Shown in pieces: positions 40,431-51,215 of a DNA stretch of 64,000 bases. Position 1 is the first letter of the stretch. Every line of letters begins with the position of its first letter. The position numbers and the translations under genes were made by a program. A model generated the notes under the pieces. It saw only the letters and a program-made list of their open reading frames with translations, made no database searches and was not told the DNA's origin. This stretch comes from JAAYBF01 sp963716445 (GTDB lineage: Bacteria; Actinomycetota; Thermoleophilia; Solirubrobacterales; Thermoleophilaceae). The stretch covers positions 1,736,001 through 1,800,000 of the forward strand of contig OY970313.1 of the NCBI GenBank assembly GCA_963716445.1. The letters run 5' to 3'.

Positions 40431-41009
40431 TCACCGGCCGATGTCCTGCTCGGCTGCGTCCCGGCACGACTGCGGCCAGGTTCCCGGATCGTCTCCGGCG
40501 GTGTCGTAGTCGCCGCTGTCAGGCTGAGCCTCGAACACCGCATCGTCCGCAAAGCTGACCTCGACCATCAGCGTCTCCACACCCTCGAACCGATAGTCCG
40601 TCGGGCCCACGGGGACGAACTCGCCATCCAGGTCGACGCAGGCGGCGGGCAGTCGGTAAGTACCCGTGATCGGTGACGCGAGGCGAACGTCGGCGACCCC
40701 TCCGACGAGCGCCCCCGTCCCCCCCGGGGTCACCGGGCCGATGCGTGAGACGGTGTGACCGCCGGCATCGTGCAGCAGCGACGCCAGCGACGCATCGCGA
40801 GCGATGATCCGGCGCGTCAGCCTCACCTCTGCAGGAGTCAGCTTCTGGCTCGGACCGAACTCACGGACCGTTCGCAGACGGCGCCAATCCCGGCCGTCCG
40901 GCGCCCTGTCGGCGACGTTCGGCGAAGCGTCGAAGTACGGGTCGTCCTCACCACAGCCGATCGCCGCGAGGGCAGCGACTGCGAGTACCGGAAGCCAGAC
41001 GACGCGCAT
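40431..41009 (-). CDS. lipoprotein of unknown function
   Basis: A 192-residue exported lipoprotein: signal peptide with the lipobox A-I-G-C (Cys at about residue 19) followed by G-E-D-D. The mature domain is acidic and predicted mostly beta, with the stretch V-A-D-V-R-L-A-S-P-I-T-G-T-Y-R-L-P and a Cys pair (A-C-V-D-L and S-C-R-D-A) that may form a disulfide. Not recognised as a named family. It converges with the lyase gene (6-bp gap) and is divergent from the SucC-like gene. Confidence 0.72.
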   Translation of the reverse strand: MRVVWLPVLAVAALAAIGCGEDDPYFDASPNVADRAPDGRDWRRLRTVREFGPSQKLTPAEVRLTRRIIARDASLASLLHDAGGHTVSRIGPVTPGGTGALVGGVADVRLASPITGTYRLPAACVDLDGEFVPVGPTDYRFEGVETLMVEVSFADDAVFEAQPDSGDYDTAGDDPGTWPQSCRDAAEQDIGR

Positions 41010-41080
41010 GGCGGCAGGAGTCTAAGACCGACCGATAGGGTTCACGCGCCCCTACCCCAATCGCGGAGCGCAGAAGCCAA

Positions 41081-42298
41081 GTGAAGTTCTTCGAGTACGA
41101 GGCGCGCCAGATCGTCGAGCAGGCCGGCATCCCGGTCACCAAGTACGGGTTCGCCAAGACCGCCGACGAGGCGCGCGCGATCGCCGCGGACATCGACGGA
41201 CCGACCGTCGTCAAGTCGCAGGTGCTGACCGGCGGCCGGATGAAGGCCGGCGGCGTGAAGTTCGCCGACACGCCCGACGAGGCGGCGGCCCACGCCGAGG
41301 ACATCCTGAAGCTCGAGATCAACGGCCACATGCCGCGCGGCGTGCTGGTCGATCCGAAGGCCGACGTCAAGCAGGAGTACTACGCCGGCGTCGTCTGGGA
41401 CGGGACGCGCAAGCAGCCGCTGCTGCTGTTCAGCGACATGGGTGGGATCGACATCGAGCAGGTCGCCGAGGAGCACCCCGACCACGTCGGCCGCGGGCAC
41501 TTCTCGAACCTCCTCCCCTACTCCGACTTCCAGGCCAAGCAGGTGATCGCGGCCGCCGGCGTGACCGGCAAGGAGCTGACGCGGCTGACGCCGATCCTGA
41601 CGCGGCTGGCGCGGCTGTTCCAGGAGCGCGACATGACGCTGGCGGAGATCAACCCGCTCGCCCAGCTGCAGGACGGCTCGTTCGTCGCGCTCGACGCCCA
41701 CATGGAGATGGAGAACGAGGCGATGGGCCGTCAGCGCAAGGTCCTGGCGAGCATCGGCATCGGCGAGGACGAGGGAACCCGCGAGGGCCACGAGCCGACG
41801 CCGTTCGAGGCGCTGGTCAAGCAGATCGACTCCGCCGACCACCGCGGCGTGATCCAGGGCAAGGACACCGGCTTCCACGGCAACATCGGCCTGGTGATCG
41901 GCGCCGGCGGCGGCTCGCTGACGCTGACCGACGCCGTGCGCTCGCAGGGCGGCAGCCCGGCCAACTACTCGGAGATCGGTGGCAACCCGTCGGTCGCCAA
42001 GGCCTGCGGGCTGGCAAAGGCCGTTCTGCAGAAGGACGGCGTCGAGAAGATCGCCGTGATGATGTCGATCGTCTCCAACACCCGCGTCGACATCGTCGCG
42101 CGCGGCGTGATCAAGGCGTGCCTCGAGCTCGGCAAGGAGCCCGGCGAGACGGTCGCGATCTTCCGCATCCCGGGCGCTTGGGAGGACGAGGGGTTCAAGA
42201 TCCTCGACAAGTACGGGATCGAGTACTGCGACCGCACCGTCTCGCTGCACGAGGCGGCCGGCCGTGCGGTGGCGAAGATCCAGGGAGAGGCGGCCTGA
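41081..42298 (+). CDS. SucC-like acyl-CoA ligase beta subunit, divergent
   Basis: A 405-residue ATP-grasp protein related to succinyl-CoA ligase beta (and malate-CoA ligase MtkA). It starts GTG 41081, K-F-F-E-Y-E-A-R-Q-I. The family landmarks are V-V-K-S-Q-V-L-T-G-G-R and L-A-E-I-N-P-L, but several signature strings differ from ordinary SucC: H-G-N-I-G-L-V-I-G-A-G-G-G-S instead of G-N-I-G-C-L-V-N-G-A-G, and D-A-H-M-E-M-E-N in place of the common D-A-K-V. The SucD-like subunit follows after 1 bp and a ferredoxin-like protein overlaps that. The reaction is ADP-forming CoA ligation of a dicarboxylate. Succinate is the default, but a malate or related substrate is possible because of the nearby malyl-CoA lyase. 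Confidence 0.83.
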   Translation: MKFFEYEARQIVEQAGIPVTKYGFAKTADEARAIAADIDGPTVVKSQVLTGGRMKAGGVKFADTPDEAAAHAEDILKLEINGHMPRGVLVDPKADVKQEYYAGVVWDGTRKQPLLLFSDMGGIDIEQVAEEHPDHVGRGHFSNLLPYSDFQAKQVIAAAGVTGKELTRLTPILTRLARLFQERDMTLAEINPLAQLQDGSFVALDAHMEMENEAMGRQRKVLASIGIGEDEGTREGHEPTPFEALVKQIDSADHRGVIQGKDTGFHGNIGLVIGAGGGSLTLTDAVRSQGGSPANYSEIGGNPSVAKACGLAKAVLQKDGVEKIAVMMSIVSNTRVDIVARGVIKACLELGKEPGETVAIFRIPGAWEDEGFKILDKYGIEYCDRTVSLHEAAGRAVAKIQGEAA

Positions 42299-42299
42299 G

Positions 42300-43232
42300 A
42301 TGTCGATCCTGATCGACCAAGACACCACATTCATCGTCCAGGGCATCACCGGGCGCGAGGCGGTCAACCTGACGCGCGAGTGCCTCGACTACGGCTCGAA
42401 GATCGTCGGCGGCGTCACCCCGGGCCGCAAGGGCCGCGACGTCCACGGCGTGCCGGTCTTCGACACCGTCGAGCAGGTGATCGCCCACAACGACGGTCGG
42501 GTTCCGAACGGCTCGGTCGTCACGGTCCCCCCCGCCTTCACCAAGGACGCCGTCTTCGAGGCGATCGAGAACGGCATCGAGCTGATCGTGATCGTCACCG
42601 AGCGCATCCCGCGCCGCGACGTCGCGCAGATGGTCGAGCTGGCGAACATGCGCGGCGCCCGGATCATCGGCCCCAACTGCCTCGGGCTGATCGTCCCCGG
42701 CGTCGCCAAGATGGGCGGCATCGGCGGTCCCGCCAAGAACGCGGAGCAGGCTTACCAGCCCGGCTCGGTCGGCGTGATGTCGCGCTCCGGCGGCATGACG
42801 ACCGAGATCTCCTCGACGCTGACCGCCGCCGGCCTCGGCGTCTCGACCGCGATCTCGATCGGCGGCGACGCGATCATCGGCTCCGCCTACGCCGAGCTGA
42901 TGCCGCTGTTCGAGGCCGACGAGCAGACCGAGGCGATCGTGATCTACACCGAGCCGGGCGGCCGCATGGAGGCCCAGCTCGCCGAGTGGGTCGCCGACAA
43001 CGACTCGCGCCTGCCGATCGTCGCCTTCATGGCCGGCCGCTTCATGGACGACGAGGAGATGAAGGGCATGTCCTTCGGCCACGCCGGCACGATCGTCGAG
43101 GGCAAGGAGGACACCGCGACCGAGAAGATCGCCCGCCTCGAGGCCGCCGGCATCCCGGTGGTCGAGCGGATCGACGAGATCCCCGACGCGGTCAAGCGCA
43201 AGCTGGACGAGAAGAAGGGAGCGGTGGCCTGA
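42300..43232 (+). CDS. SucD-like acyl-CoA ligase alpha subunit, divergent
   Basis: A 310-residue alpha subunit. The CoA-binding domain has Q-G-I-T-G-R-E-A near residue 15 and G-G-V-T-P-G-R-K-G near 37. P-N-C-L-G-L-I and S-R-S-G-G-M-T-T-E lie in the second domain, and the phosphorylated His is in M-S-F-G-H-A-G-T-I-V near residue 260. Start ATG 42300 follows one base after the beta-subunit stop; the stop overlaps the ferredoxin-like start by one base (TGATG). This tight coupling shows a three-subunit operon. The set is more diverged from the usual SucCD pair than expected for a core TCA enzyme, so it may be a second, specialised ligase. Whether a standard SucCD exists elsewhere cannot be seen here. 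Confidence 0.86.
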   Translation: MSILIDQDTTFIVQGITGREAVNLTRECLDYGSKIVGGVTPGRKGRDVHGVPVFDTVEQVIAHNDGRVPNGSVVTVPPAFTKDAVFEAIENGIELIVIVTERIPRRDVAQMVELANMRGARIIGPNCLGLIVPGVAKMGGIGGPAKNAEQAYQPGSVGVMSRSGGMTTEISSTLTAAGLGVSTAISIGGDAIIGSAYAELMPLFEADEQTEAIVIYTEPGGRMEAQLAEWVADNDSRLPIVAFMAGRFMDDEEMKGMSFGHAGTIVEGKEDTATEKIARLEAAGIPVVERIDEIPDAVKRKLDEKKGAVA

Positions 43233-43468
43233 TGCCCGGGATCTTCATCGACGTCGAGGTCGACGAGTCGGTCAGGGGCGACGTCGAGCTCGCGCGGAAG
43301 CTCGAGGAGGTCTGTCCCGTCGACATCTACGCCGCGACGCCGTCCGGGGTCTCGGTCGTCGAGAAGCAGCTCGACGAGTGCGTCCTCTGCGGCCTCTGCC
43401 TCGACGCGGCGCCGGATGGGACGGTCACCGTCAAGAAGCTCTACGACGGCAGCTCGCTGCGCCGCTGA
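43232..43468 (+). CDS. ferredoxin-like small Fe-S protein
   Basis: A 78-residue protein with four Cys in a half-ferredoxin pattern: C28 in V-C-P-V-D-I-Y and C50-x-x-C53-x-x-C56 in C-V-L-C-G-L-C-L. These could hold one [4Fe-4S] cluster; the usual fourth Cys after C-x-x-C-x-x-C is replaced by Ala (D-A-A-P), and the separate C28 probably takes its place. ATG 43232 overlaps the alpha-subunit stop. A ferredoxin-like partner is unusual for an ATP-dependent CoA ligase and suggests an electron-transfer or structural role in a larger complex. Alternatively it may serve a 2-oxoacid:ferredoxin oxidoreductase coded elsewhere. Confidence 0.78.
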   Translation: MPGIFIDVEVDESVRGDVELARKLEEVCPVDIYAATPSGVSVVEKQLDECVLCGLCLDAAPDGTVTVKKLYDGSSLRR

Positions 43469-43501
43469 GCGGCCCGCTGGACGAGCCGGCCGCTCCCGGG
43501 G

Positions 43502-43996
43502 TCACTCGCCCGCCGGGCTGCCGATCACGTCCGCCCAGGCGATCAGCTGCTCGACGTGGTCGTCAGTGATGCCGACCGGCGCCTCGGTCTCGACGAGCAG
43601 CGTCGGAGCCTCGCGCGACAGCGCCCAGGTCCGAGCGGCCTCGTCGATGTTGTCGTCGATCCAGGCAGCCGGGCGCTCGCGCGCGTACGCCTCCAGCGCG
43701 TCGAGCTTCCAGTGCGCGCTGCCGAAGCGGGCGCGACCGTCGAAGGTCAGGAACGGCAGCTTGCGAAACGGCAGGCCGAGGATCTGAGGCAGGTACTCGT
43801 TCGCCTTCTCCTCCCAGCCCGTCGCCCAGACCAGCTCGAAGCGCTCGGCCAGGCGGGCCAGGCGCGGACCGGAGTGGGTCGGTATGCAGTGGGCGATGCC
43901 GTCGATCCAGTGGAACGGACCCGGCAGGCCGGCAGCCGGATCGAAGCCGAAGAGGCTGAGGACACCGTCGACGTCGACGAAGAGGACGGGCTTCAC
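43502..43996 (-). CDS. HAD-like hydrolase
   Basis: A 164-residue HAD-type protein starting with GTG 43996, K-P-V-L-F-V-D-V-D-G-V-L-S. The D-V-D-G nucleophile motif is at residues 8-11. Further elements are W-A-T-G-W-E near 57 (motif II Thr), L-D-A-L-E-A-Y and W-I-D-D-N (motif IV). It is short and cap-less, similar to the family of small HAD domains of uncertain role. It is cotranscribed with the SCP2-like gene just upstream (2-bp gap). The substrate is unknown. Confidence 0.82.
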   Translation of the reverse strand: MKPVLFVDVDGVLSLFGFDPAAGLPGPFHWIDGIAHCIPTHSGPRLARLAERFELVWATGWEEKANEYLPQILGLPFRKLPFLTFDGRARFGSAHWKLDALEAYARERPAAWIDDNIDEAARTWALSREAPTLLVETEAPVGITDDHVEQLIAWADVIGSPAGE

Positions 43997-43998
43997 CG

Positions 43999-44355
43999 CT
44001 ACTTGGTGCGGACCAGCTGCCGCTCGATCACGTTGCCGAGCAGCTTGACCACCGCGCTGTCGCCGGTCACCCGGACGTGGCCCTGGTCGTAGGCGCGCGC
44101 CCACTGGCGCAGGTTGCCCTCGCGGGCGAGCTCGTTGAACTGCGGGCGCTGGACGACGACGTCGAGGCGGGCGTCGCCGGCCGGGTCGCGGTCGACCTTC
44201 GGGCCCGGCAGCTCGACGCGCCAGATCGGCGCGTCCCCGCCACGGCTCGGCAGCTCAAGACGGATCACCAGCTTCAGCTGGCGCAGCGACGGAACCTCCG
44301 TCGCCAGATGCTCGACGGCATCGGCGATCAACGCCTTGGTATCGGTTGCGGACAT
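43999..44355 (-). CDS. SCP2-like sterol/lipid-binding domain protein
   Basis: A 118-residue protein with an SCP2-type alpha/beta layout: V-I-R-L-E-L-P, a middle W-R-V-E-L-P-G strand, and the C-terminal part A-R-L-D-V-V-V-Q-R-P-Q-F-N-E-L followed by G-H-V-R-V-T-G-D. SCP2 domains bind lipids or acyl-CoA in a hydrophobic tunnel. There is no signal peptide. It precedes the HAD gene with a 2-bp gap. The lipid-binding assignment is by pattern only. Confidence 0.75.
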   Translation of the reverse strand: MSATDTKALIADAVEHLATEVPSLRQLKLVIRLELPSRGGDAPIWRVELPGPKVDRDPAGDARLDVVVQRPQFNELAREGNLRQWARAYDQGHVRVTGDSAVVKLLGNVIERQLVRTK

Positions 44356-44431
44356 CGAATCGAGTCTAGTGGCGCGGGGGCTCGGGGTCCCAGGCGCCCG
44401 GGTGATCGCGCCGGCCGCGGGCGGGCGCCGC

Positions 44432-46627
<2,196 letters not shown>

Positions 46628-46711
46628 CGCCCGAGCTCCGCCACACGATCCTCGCAGCCTTCGCCGATCGGCGGATGCGGCTCACTACGATGGCGTCCCT
46701 CGATCCGGCCC

Positions 46712-47557
46712 GTGCCCACCGACAGCCCACTCTCCACCGCCCACCTCCCCCGCCCCGACCCGGCGCGCGGGGTCTTCGAGACGTTGCTGGTGGCCGACGG
46801 CCGCCCCGTCGAGCTCGATGCCCACCTAGCCCGCCTGGCCGCCAGCGCACGCGAGCTGTTCGGTCCGCCGGCGATGGCGCGCGTGCTCGGTCCGGCCCGC
46901 TCGCTCGCCGAGCGGGCGGCTGGCGAGGGACCCTCGCCTGAGGCGGCGCCCCCGGCCGACCGCGGCGCGGCGCGGCGAGCCTCGCCCCGCCTCGCCCGCC
47001 TCCGTCTCACGCTCGCCGAGGACGGGCATGGCCGCCTCGACGTGTCGGCCGTCGCCGCCGCCGTGGACCCGGCCGTCGTCTTCCCGGCCGCCGATCGAGG
47101 GCCGACGCTCGCGCCGGTCGCCGTCCCCGGCGGCCTGGGCAGCCACAAGTGGGCCGACCGCCGTCTGCTCGACGGCGTCGCCGGCGCGCTCGGGGGGCCG
47201 CTGCCGCTGATCCTCGACGCCGACGGCGACGTCCTGGAGACCGAGCGCGCCAACGTCTTCGTCGTCCGCGACGGCGCGCTGATCACTCCGCCCGCCGACG
47301 GCCGCATCCTGCCGGGCCTCGCGCGCGCGCGCGCGACGGAGATTGCACGCGAGCTCGGGATCGACGTGCGCGAGGAGCGTCTCGCGCTCGACGACCTCGC
47401 CGCCGCCGACGAGCTCTTCCTGACCGGCTCGATCCGCGGCGTCGAGCCGGTGCGCGACATCGCCGGCGCCGCCCCTCGGCCAGCGGGCCGCGAGTCGGCG
47501 CCGCTCACCCGGCGCATCGCGGCGGCGCTGCGCGAGCGCTGGGGCCTCGGCGCCTAG
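46712..47557 (+). CDS. pabC: aminodeoxychorismate lyase (class IV aminotransferase fold)
   Basis: A 281-residue fold-type IV PLP enzyme. R-G-V-F-E-T-L-L near residue 20 and L-D-A-H-L-A-R-L open the fold. S-H-K-W-A-D-R (Lys near residue 148) would carry PLP, and E-T-E-R-A-N-V-F-V-V and L-T-G-S-I-R-G-V-E are typical of PabC. The product is 4-aminobenzoate plus pyruvate. Start GTG 46712 (V-P-T-D-S-P) is the first reasonable one. A 30-residue Ala/Pro/Arg-rich insertion at about 75-100 lies in an outer loop. The stop overlaps the convergent acyl-CoA dehydrogenase gene by 4 bp. Confidence 0.9.
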   Translation: MPTDSPLSTAHLPRPDPARGVFETLLVADGRPVELDAHLARLAASARELFGPPAMARVLGPARSLAERAAGEGPSPEAAPPADRGAARRASPRLARLRLTLAEDGHGRLDVSAVAAAVDPAVVFPAADRGPTLAPVAVPGGLGSHKWADRRLLDGVAGALGGPLPLILDADGDVLETERANVFVVRDGALITPPADGRILPGLARARATEIARELGIDVREERLALDDLAAADELFLTGSIRGVEPVRDIAGAAPRPAGRESAPLTRRIAAALRERWGLGA

Positions 47558-48765
47558 ATCTTGTGGCGCTGCAGCAGCTTCTTGCCGATCACCATGCGCT
47601 GGATCTCCGAGGTGCCCTCGCCGATCAGCAGCAGCGGCGCGTCGCGGTAGAGGCGCTCGATCTCGTACTCCTTCGAGTAGCCGTAGCCGCCGTGGATGCG
47701 GAACGACTCCTCGACGCAGAAGCGGCCGGCCTCCGAGGCGAACAGCTTCGCCATGCCGGCCTCGAGGTCGGAGCGCTCGCCGGCGTCCTTGAGCCGGGCG
47801 GCGCGGATCGTCAGCAGCCGCGCGGCCTCGACCTGGGTCGCCATGTCGGCGAGCTTGAACTGGATTGCCTGGTGCTGGGCGATCGGCTTGCCGAAGGTCT
47901 TGCGCTCCTGTGAGTAGCGCAGCCCCAGCTCGAGCGCGCGCTGGGCGATGCCGACGCCGCGCGCCGCGACGTTGACGCGGCCGACCTCGAGCGCGTCCAT
48001 CATCTGCGAGAAGCCGTTGTTGAGCCCCGCGTCCTCGCCGCCGAGGATGTTCTCGGCCGGGCAGCGGTAGCCGTCGAAGACCAGCTCGGTCGACTCGACG
48101 CCCTTGTAGCCCATCTTCCTGAGCTGCGGCGGCACGGTGAAGCCGGCGTAGTCGCCGGTGTTCTCCGAGACGCCCGGCTCCTTCTCGGCGATGAAGCAGG
48201 TCATGCCCTTGTGGCGCGGATCGGCCTCCGGGTCGGTCTTGACGAGCACGAAGACGAGCGCGGCGCGCAGGCCGTTGGTGACCCACATCTTCTGGCCGTC
48301 GATCACGTAGTGGTCGCCGTCCTTCTTGGCGGCCGTCTTGATCGCCTGGACGTCGGAGCCCAGCTCGGGCTCGGAGAGCGAGAACGCGGCGCGGATCTCG
48401 CCGGTCGCCATCCGCGGCAGGTACTTCTGCTTCTGCTCTTCGGAGCCGAACTTCATCAGCAGGTAGGAGCCGATGAAGTGGGTGTTGACGATCCCGGAGA
48501 TCGAGATCCAGCCACGCGAGAGCTCCTCGACGATCATCGCGTAGGTCGTGAGGTCGAGCCCCATCCCGCCGTACTCCTCGGGGATCGTCGTCCCGAACAG
48601 GCCGAGCTCCTTCATCTGCTCGACGATCGGCTCCGGGAAGGAGTCCTCGTGGTCGTAGTGCTCTGCGTTCGGGAGGATCTGCTCGTCCGCGAACTGGCGC
48701 ACCATCTCGGTGATCGCCTTCTGCTCGTCGGTTTTGTCGATCGAGGAAGAGGTCGCTACGGCCAT
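47554..48765 (-). CDS. acyl-CoA dehydrogenase, candidate methylsuccinyl-CoA dehydrogenase
   Basis: A 403-residue FAD acyl-CoA dehydrogenase. Landmarks: A-F-S-L-S-E-P-E-L-G-S-D near residue 135, K-M-W-V-T-N-G near 163, and the catalytic Glu in I-G-E-G-T-S-E-I-Q-R near 388. The length fits the actinobacterial EMC-cluster dehydrogenases, which lack the long N-terminal extension of alphaproteobacterial methylsuccinyl-CoA dehydrogenase. The assignment to that reaction rests on the identical operator-like motif shared with the mesaconyl-CoA hydratase gene, so it is inference; a general short-chain or glutaryl-type dehydrogenase is an alternative. ATG 48765 lies 17 bp from the operator motif. Confidence 0.85.
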   Translation of the reverse strand: MAVATSSSIDKTDEQKAITEMVRQFADEQILPNAEHYDHEDSFPEPIVEQMKELGLFGTTIPEEYGGMGLDLTTYAMIVEELSRGWISISGIVNTHFIGSYLLMKFGSEEQKQKYLPRMATGEIRAAFSLSEPELGSDVQAIKTAAKKDGDHYVIDGQKMWVTNGLRAALVFVLVKTDPEADPRHKGMTCFIAEKEPGVSENTGDYAGFTVPPQLRKMGYKGVESTELVFDGYRCPAENILGGEDAGLNNGFSQMMDALEVGRVNVAARGVGIAQRALELGLRYSQERKTFGKPIAQHQAIQFKLADMATQVEAARLLTIRAARLKDAGERSDLEAGMAKLFASEAGRFCVEESFRIHGGYGYSKEYEIERLYRDAPLLLIGEGTSEIQRMVIGKKLLQRHKI

Positions 48766-48781
48766 GTGCGCTCGGGGCTCC

Positions 48782-48804
48782 CGTCGGTTGATTCGTCAGT
48801 CAAT
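48782..48804 (-). promoter_or_regulatory. operator-like motif B (identical to 39227)
   Basis: The same 23 bp as the site at 39227-39249, again just upstream of the start codon and in the same orientation relative to the gene. The flanking bases outside the 23 bp differ between the two places. A common repressor of the two genes is the simplest explanation. Confidence 0.75.
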
Positions 48805-48851
48805 GAGCCGGAGGATACCGGCGCGCCAAAGGACGAAGCGGTCTGGACGGC

Positions 48852-49442
48852 TTAGAAGCCGACCGGATGCCGCGCGCTGAAACCGCGCGGCGAGCGGTTG
48901 TACTTGCGCCAGCGCGGACCGCTGCCGGAGCGCATCTCGAGCGTGGTCGAGCGGTCGCCGCGCGAGGTGTCGAAGCGCAGGCCGCCGATCACCACGTAGG
49001 CGTGACCGGGATTCGTGTAGACGGTGATCCAGCGGCCCTGACCTGGCTCGCCCCAGGACATGAAGCTCGACGAGTCGAGCGGGCTGTCGAGGAAGCGGCC
49101 GCCGTAGAGCGCGTGGCTGACGGCGCCCGAGCAGTCGTAGCCGCGATCGAGCTTGCGGGCGATCATGCTGAACGGCTTGTGGCCGCCGCCGTAGACGTAC
49201 GGCTTGCTGACGATCCGGTTCGCGGCGGCGAACACGCGCTTGACGCGCGCGGGAGCGCCGACCGGCGGGATCGCGACGCCGTCGACGATCTTCGCGCGCT
49301 GTGCCGGGGGCGGCGGCGGGACGTAGGCGGCGCCGCCGTTGCCGCTCGCGGTTTGAGCGGAGGCTCCCCCGGGGAAGACCACCGAAGCGGCAAGGCACGC
49401 AGCGAGCGCGCACAGGATCGAATGTCTTGGGCGTCGTGACAC
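48852..49442 (-). CDS. secreted NlpC/P60 peptidoglycan hydrolase
   Basis: A 196-residue exported hydrolase. Signal peptide about 1-29 (A-S-A-Q), Pro-rich spacer (P-P-P-P-P near 43), then the NlpC/P60 domain with the nucleophile Cys104 in Y-D-C-S-G-A-V-S-H and His147 in P-G-H-A-Y-V-V-I-G. Enzymes of the group cut D-glutamyl links in stem peptides. The start is GTG 49442 (S-R-R-P-R-H-S), which directly follows the c-di-AMP riboswitch. Cell-wall hydrolases are the classic targets of c-di-AMP leaders in actinobacteria, so the control and the enzyme support each other. Confidence 0.93.
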   Translation of the reverse strand: MSRRPRHSILCALAACLAASVVFPGGASAQTASGNGGAAYVPPPPPAQRAKIVDGVAIPPVGAPARVKRVFAAANRIVSKPYVYGGGHKPFSMIARKLDRGYDCSGAVSHALYGGRFLDSPLDSSSFMSWGEPGQGRWITVYTNPGHAYVVIGGLRFDTSRGDRSTTLEMRSGSGPRWRKYNRSPRGFSARHPVGF

Positions 49443-49446
49443 AGCT

Positions 49447-49580
49447 CTTTCGAACGCCTACGGGGTTAGCTGACGGGCTCGCGCTGAAAGAGCATGCGCG
49501 CTCCCTCTATCGAGGAAGTTCGCCCCAGTGGCTGTGCCACCTTGGTTCCCCCGCCCCACGTCTCCGCGGATTCGGCGTGC
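49447..49580 (-). ncRNA. c-di-AMP (ydaO/yuaA) riboswitch, copy 2
   Basis: Read on the minus strand, it begins GCCGAATC at 49576, followed by GGGGGAACC, GGGGCGAA, a variable stem and the diagnostic 3' strand GAGCCCGTCAGCTAACCCC with GTAGGC closing P1. These match the copies at 37600 and 60661. The NlpC/P60 start codon is only a few bases past the 3' end, so ligand-dependent control of translation or of a terminator overlapping P1 is possible. Confidence 0.92.
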
Positions 49581-49723
49581 GGGCAAGCTAACAGATCTTT
49601 CGGCGGAATTTCGCCAAGTGGCGCGGCTACCCTGCAACGTGCGCGCTTCTGAGACACGCTCGCGTACCTGCGAAGCGCTTGCCGATCGAGTTCGATCCCA
49701 GCGGTGGTGCAGTATCCAGCGCT

Positions 49724-51172
49724 ATGAACTTCGCCCGCGACGTGGTCGACTCCGCCGACCCGCAGCAGCCGGCGCTCGTTGCGATCGACCGCGCCGGCAA
49801 CCGCTCGATCCATGCCTTCGGCGCGATATCCGAGCGTGCAGCTCGGCTTGCGGGAACGCTCGCCGCAACGGGCGTCTCACGCGGGGACGTCGTGATGACC
49901 CTGATCGGCAACCGGCCCGAGTGGGTCCACGCGATGGTCGCCTGCTGGCGGATCGGCGCGGTCGCGCTGCCGTGCAACGAGCAGCTGCGCGCGGCGGACC
50001 TGCGTGCGAGGCTGGAGATCGCGGCGCCGCGGGCGATCGTCGTCGACGAGCGCAACGGCGCGACGCTGGCAACCGCGCTCGCGGCGACCGCCGGGGGCGG
50101 CGAGCCCGTCGTCCTGACGGTCCCCGACGACGGGCTCTACGAGGCCTCCCCCGCCCCGGCGCCCGACCTGCACGGCGACGAGCCGGCGCTGATCGTCTTC
50201 ACCTCCGGCACCTCGGAGGCGCCGAAGGCGATCCGCCACGGCCAGCGCAACCTGCCGGGCCAGCGGCTTCAGGCGGAGCACTGGTACGACGCCCGGCCCG
50301 GAGAGCTGGCGTGGTGCACCGCGGCGAGCGGCTGGTCGCTGTCGGCTCGCAACGCGTTCGTGGCGCCGTGGCTGTGCGGCGCCACCGCGCTGCTGCACGA
50401 CGCTCGCTTCGACCCGGTCGAGCGGCTCGAGACGATCGAGCGCGAGGGCGTGAACGTGCTCTGCATGGCGCCGACCGAGTACCGGGCGATCGCCAAGCGC
50501 GCGGAGCTGCGACGGCTGCCGTCGCTGCGCCACGCGGTCGCGGCCGGGGAGCCGCTCAACCCGGAGATCGTCGTGCGCTGGCGCGACGAGGTCGGCGTGT
50601 CGATCCACGACGGCTACGGCCAGACCGAGACCGGCGCGCTCACCGGCATGCCGCTCGGCGAGCCGGTGCGGCCCGGCGCGATGGGCAGGCCGCTGCCCGG
50701 CATCCGGGCCTGGATCGACGCGCCCGACGACGCCGGCGTCGGCGAGCTGTGCGTCGACCCGGCGAGCGTTCCGACCTTCTTCCTCGACGGGCCGGACGGG
50801 GCCTGGCGCACCGGCGATCGCGTGCGCGAGGACGCCGACGGCTACCTCTGGTTCGAGGGCCGCGCCGACGACACGATCGTCTCGGCCGGCTACCGGATCG
50901 GGCCGTTCGAGGTGGAGTCGGCGCTGGTGTCGCACCCGGCGGTCGCCGAGGCGGCCGCCGTCGCCGCCCCGGACGCGGAGCGCGGCCAGGTCGTTCGCGC
51001 GGTGGTCGTGCTGCGCGAAGGGCACGATCCCTCGCGCGCCCTCGCGCACGAGCTGCAGGAGCACGTGAAGGCGCGGACCGCGCCGTACAAGTACCCGCGC
51101 CTGGTCGAGTTCGCCGACTCGCTGCCGAAGACCGCGAGCGGCAAGATCCGCCGCGCGGCGCTGCGCGGGTAG
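49724..51172 (+). CDS. acyl-CoA synthetase (AMP-forming, medium-chain type)
   Basis: A 482-residue adenylate-forming enzyme. The P-loop is a variant, F-T-S-G-T-S-E-A-P-K. Y-G-Q-T-E-T-G near 305, T-G-D-R-V-R-E-D near 362 (Asp for ribose), Y-R-I-G-P-F-E-V-E-S near 400 (hinge region) and K-T-A-S-G-K-I-R-R near 470 (catalytic Lys) are all present. It resembles the medium-chain ACSM branch, which activates short or medium fatty acids or aromatic acids to CoA thioesters. ATG 49724 is the likely start; an in-frame ATG lies 15 codons upstream. It is divergent from the NlpC/P60 gene. Confidence 0.92.
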   Translation: MNFARDVVDSADPQQPALVAIDRAGNRSIHAFGAISERAARLAGTLAATGVSRGDVVMTLIGNRPEWVHAMVACWRIGAVALPCNEQLRAADLRARLEIAAPRAIVVDERNGATLATALAATAGGGEPVVLTVPDDGLYEASPAPAPDLHGDEPALIVFTSGTSEAPKAIRHGQRNLPGQRLQAEHWYDARPGELAWCTAASGWSLSARNAFVAPWLCGATALLHDARFDPVERLETIEREGVNVLCMAPTEYRAIAKRAELRRLPSLRHAVAAGEPLNPEIVVRWRDEVGVSIHDGYGQTETGALTGMPLGEPVRPGAMGRPLPGIRAWIDAPDDAGVGELCVDPASVPTFFLDGPDGAWRTGDRVREDADGYLWFEGRADDTIVSAGYRIGPFEVESALVSHPAVAEAAAVAAPDAERGQVVRAVVVLREGHDPSRALAHELQEHVKARTAPYKYPRLVEFADSLPKTASGKIRRAALRG

Positions 51173-51215
51173 GGTCGGCGTTTCGGGTCGTCCCCACCGG
51201 GGACCCACGCTGAAC

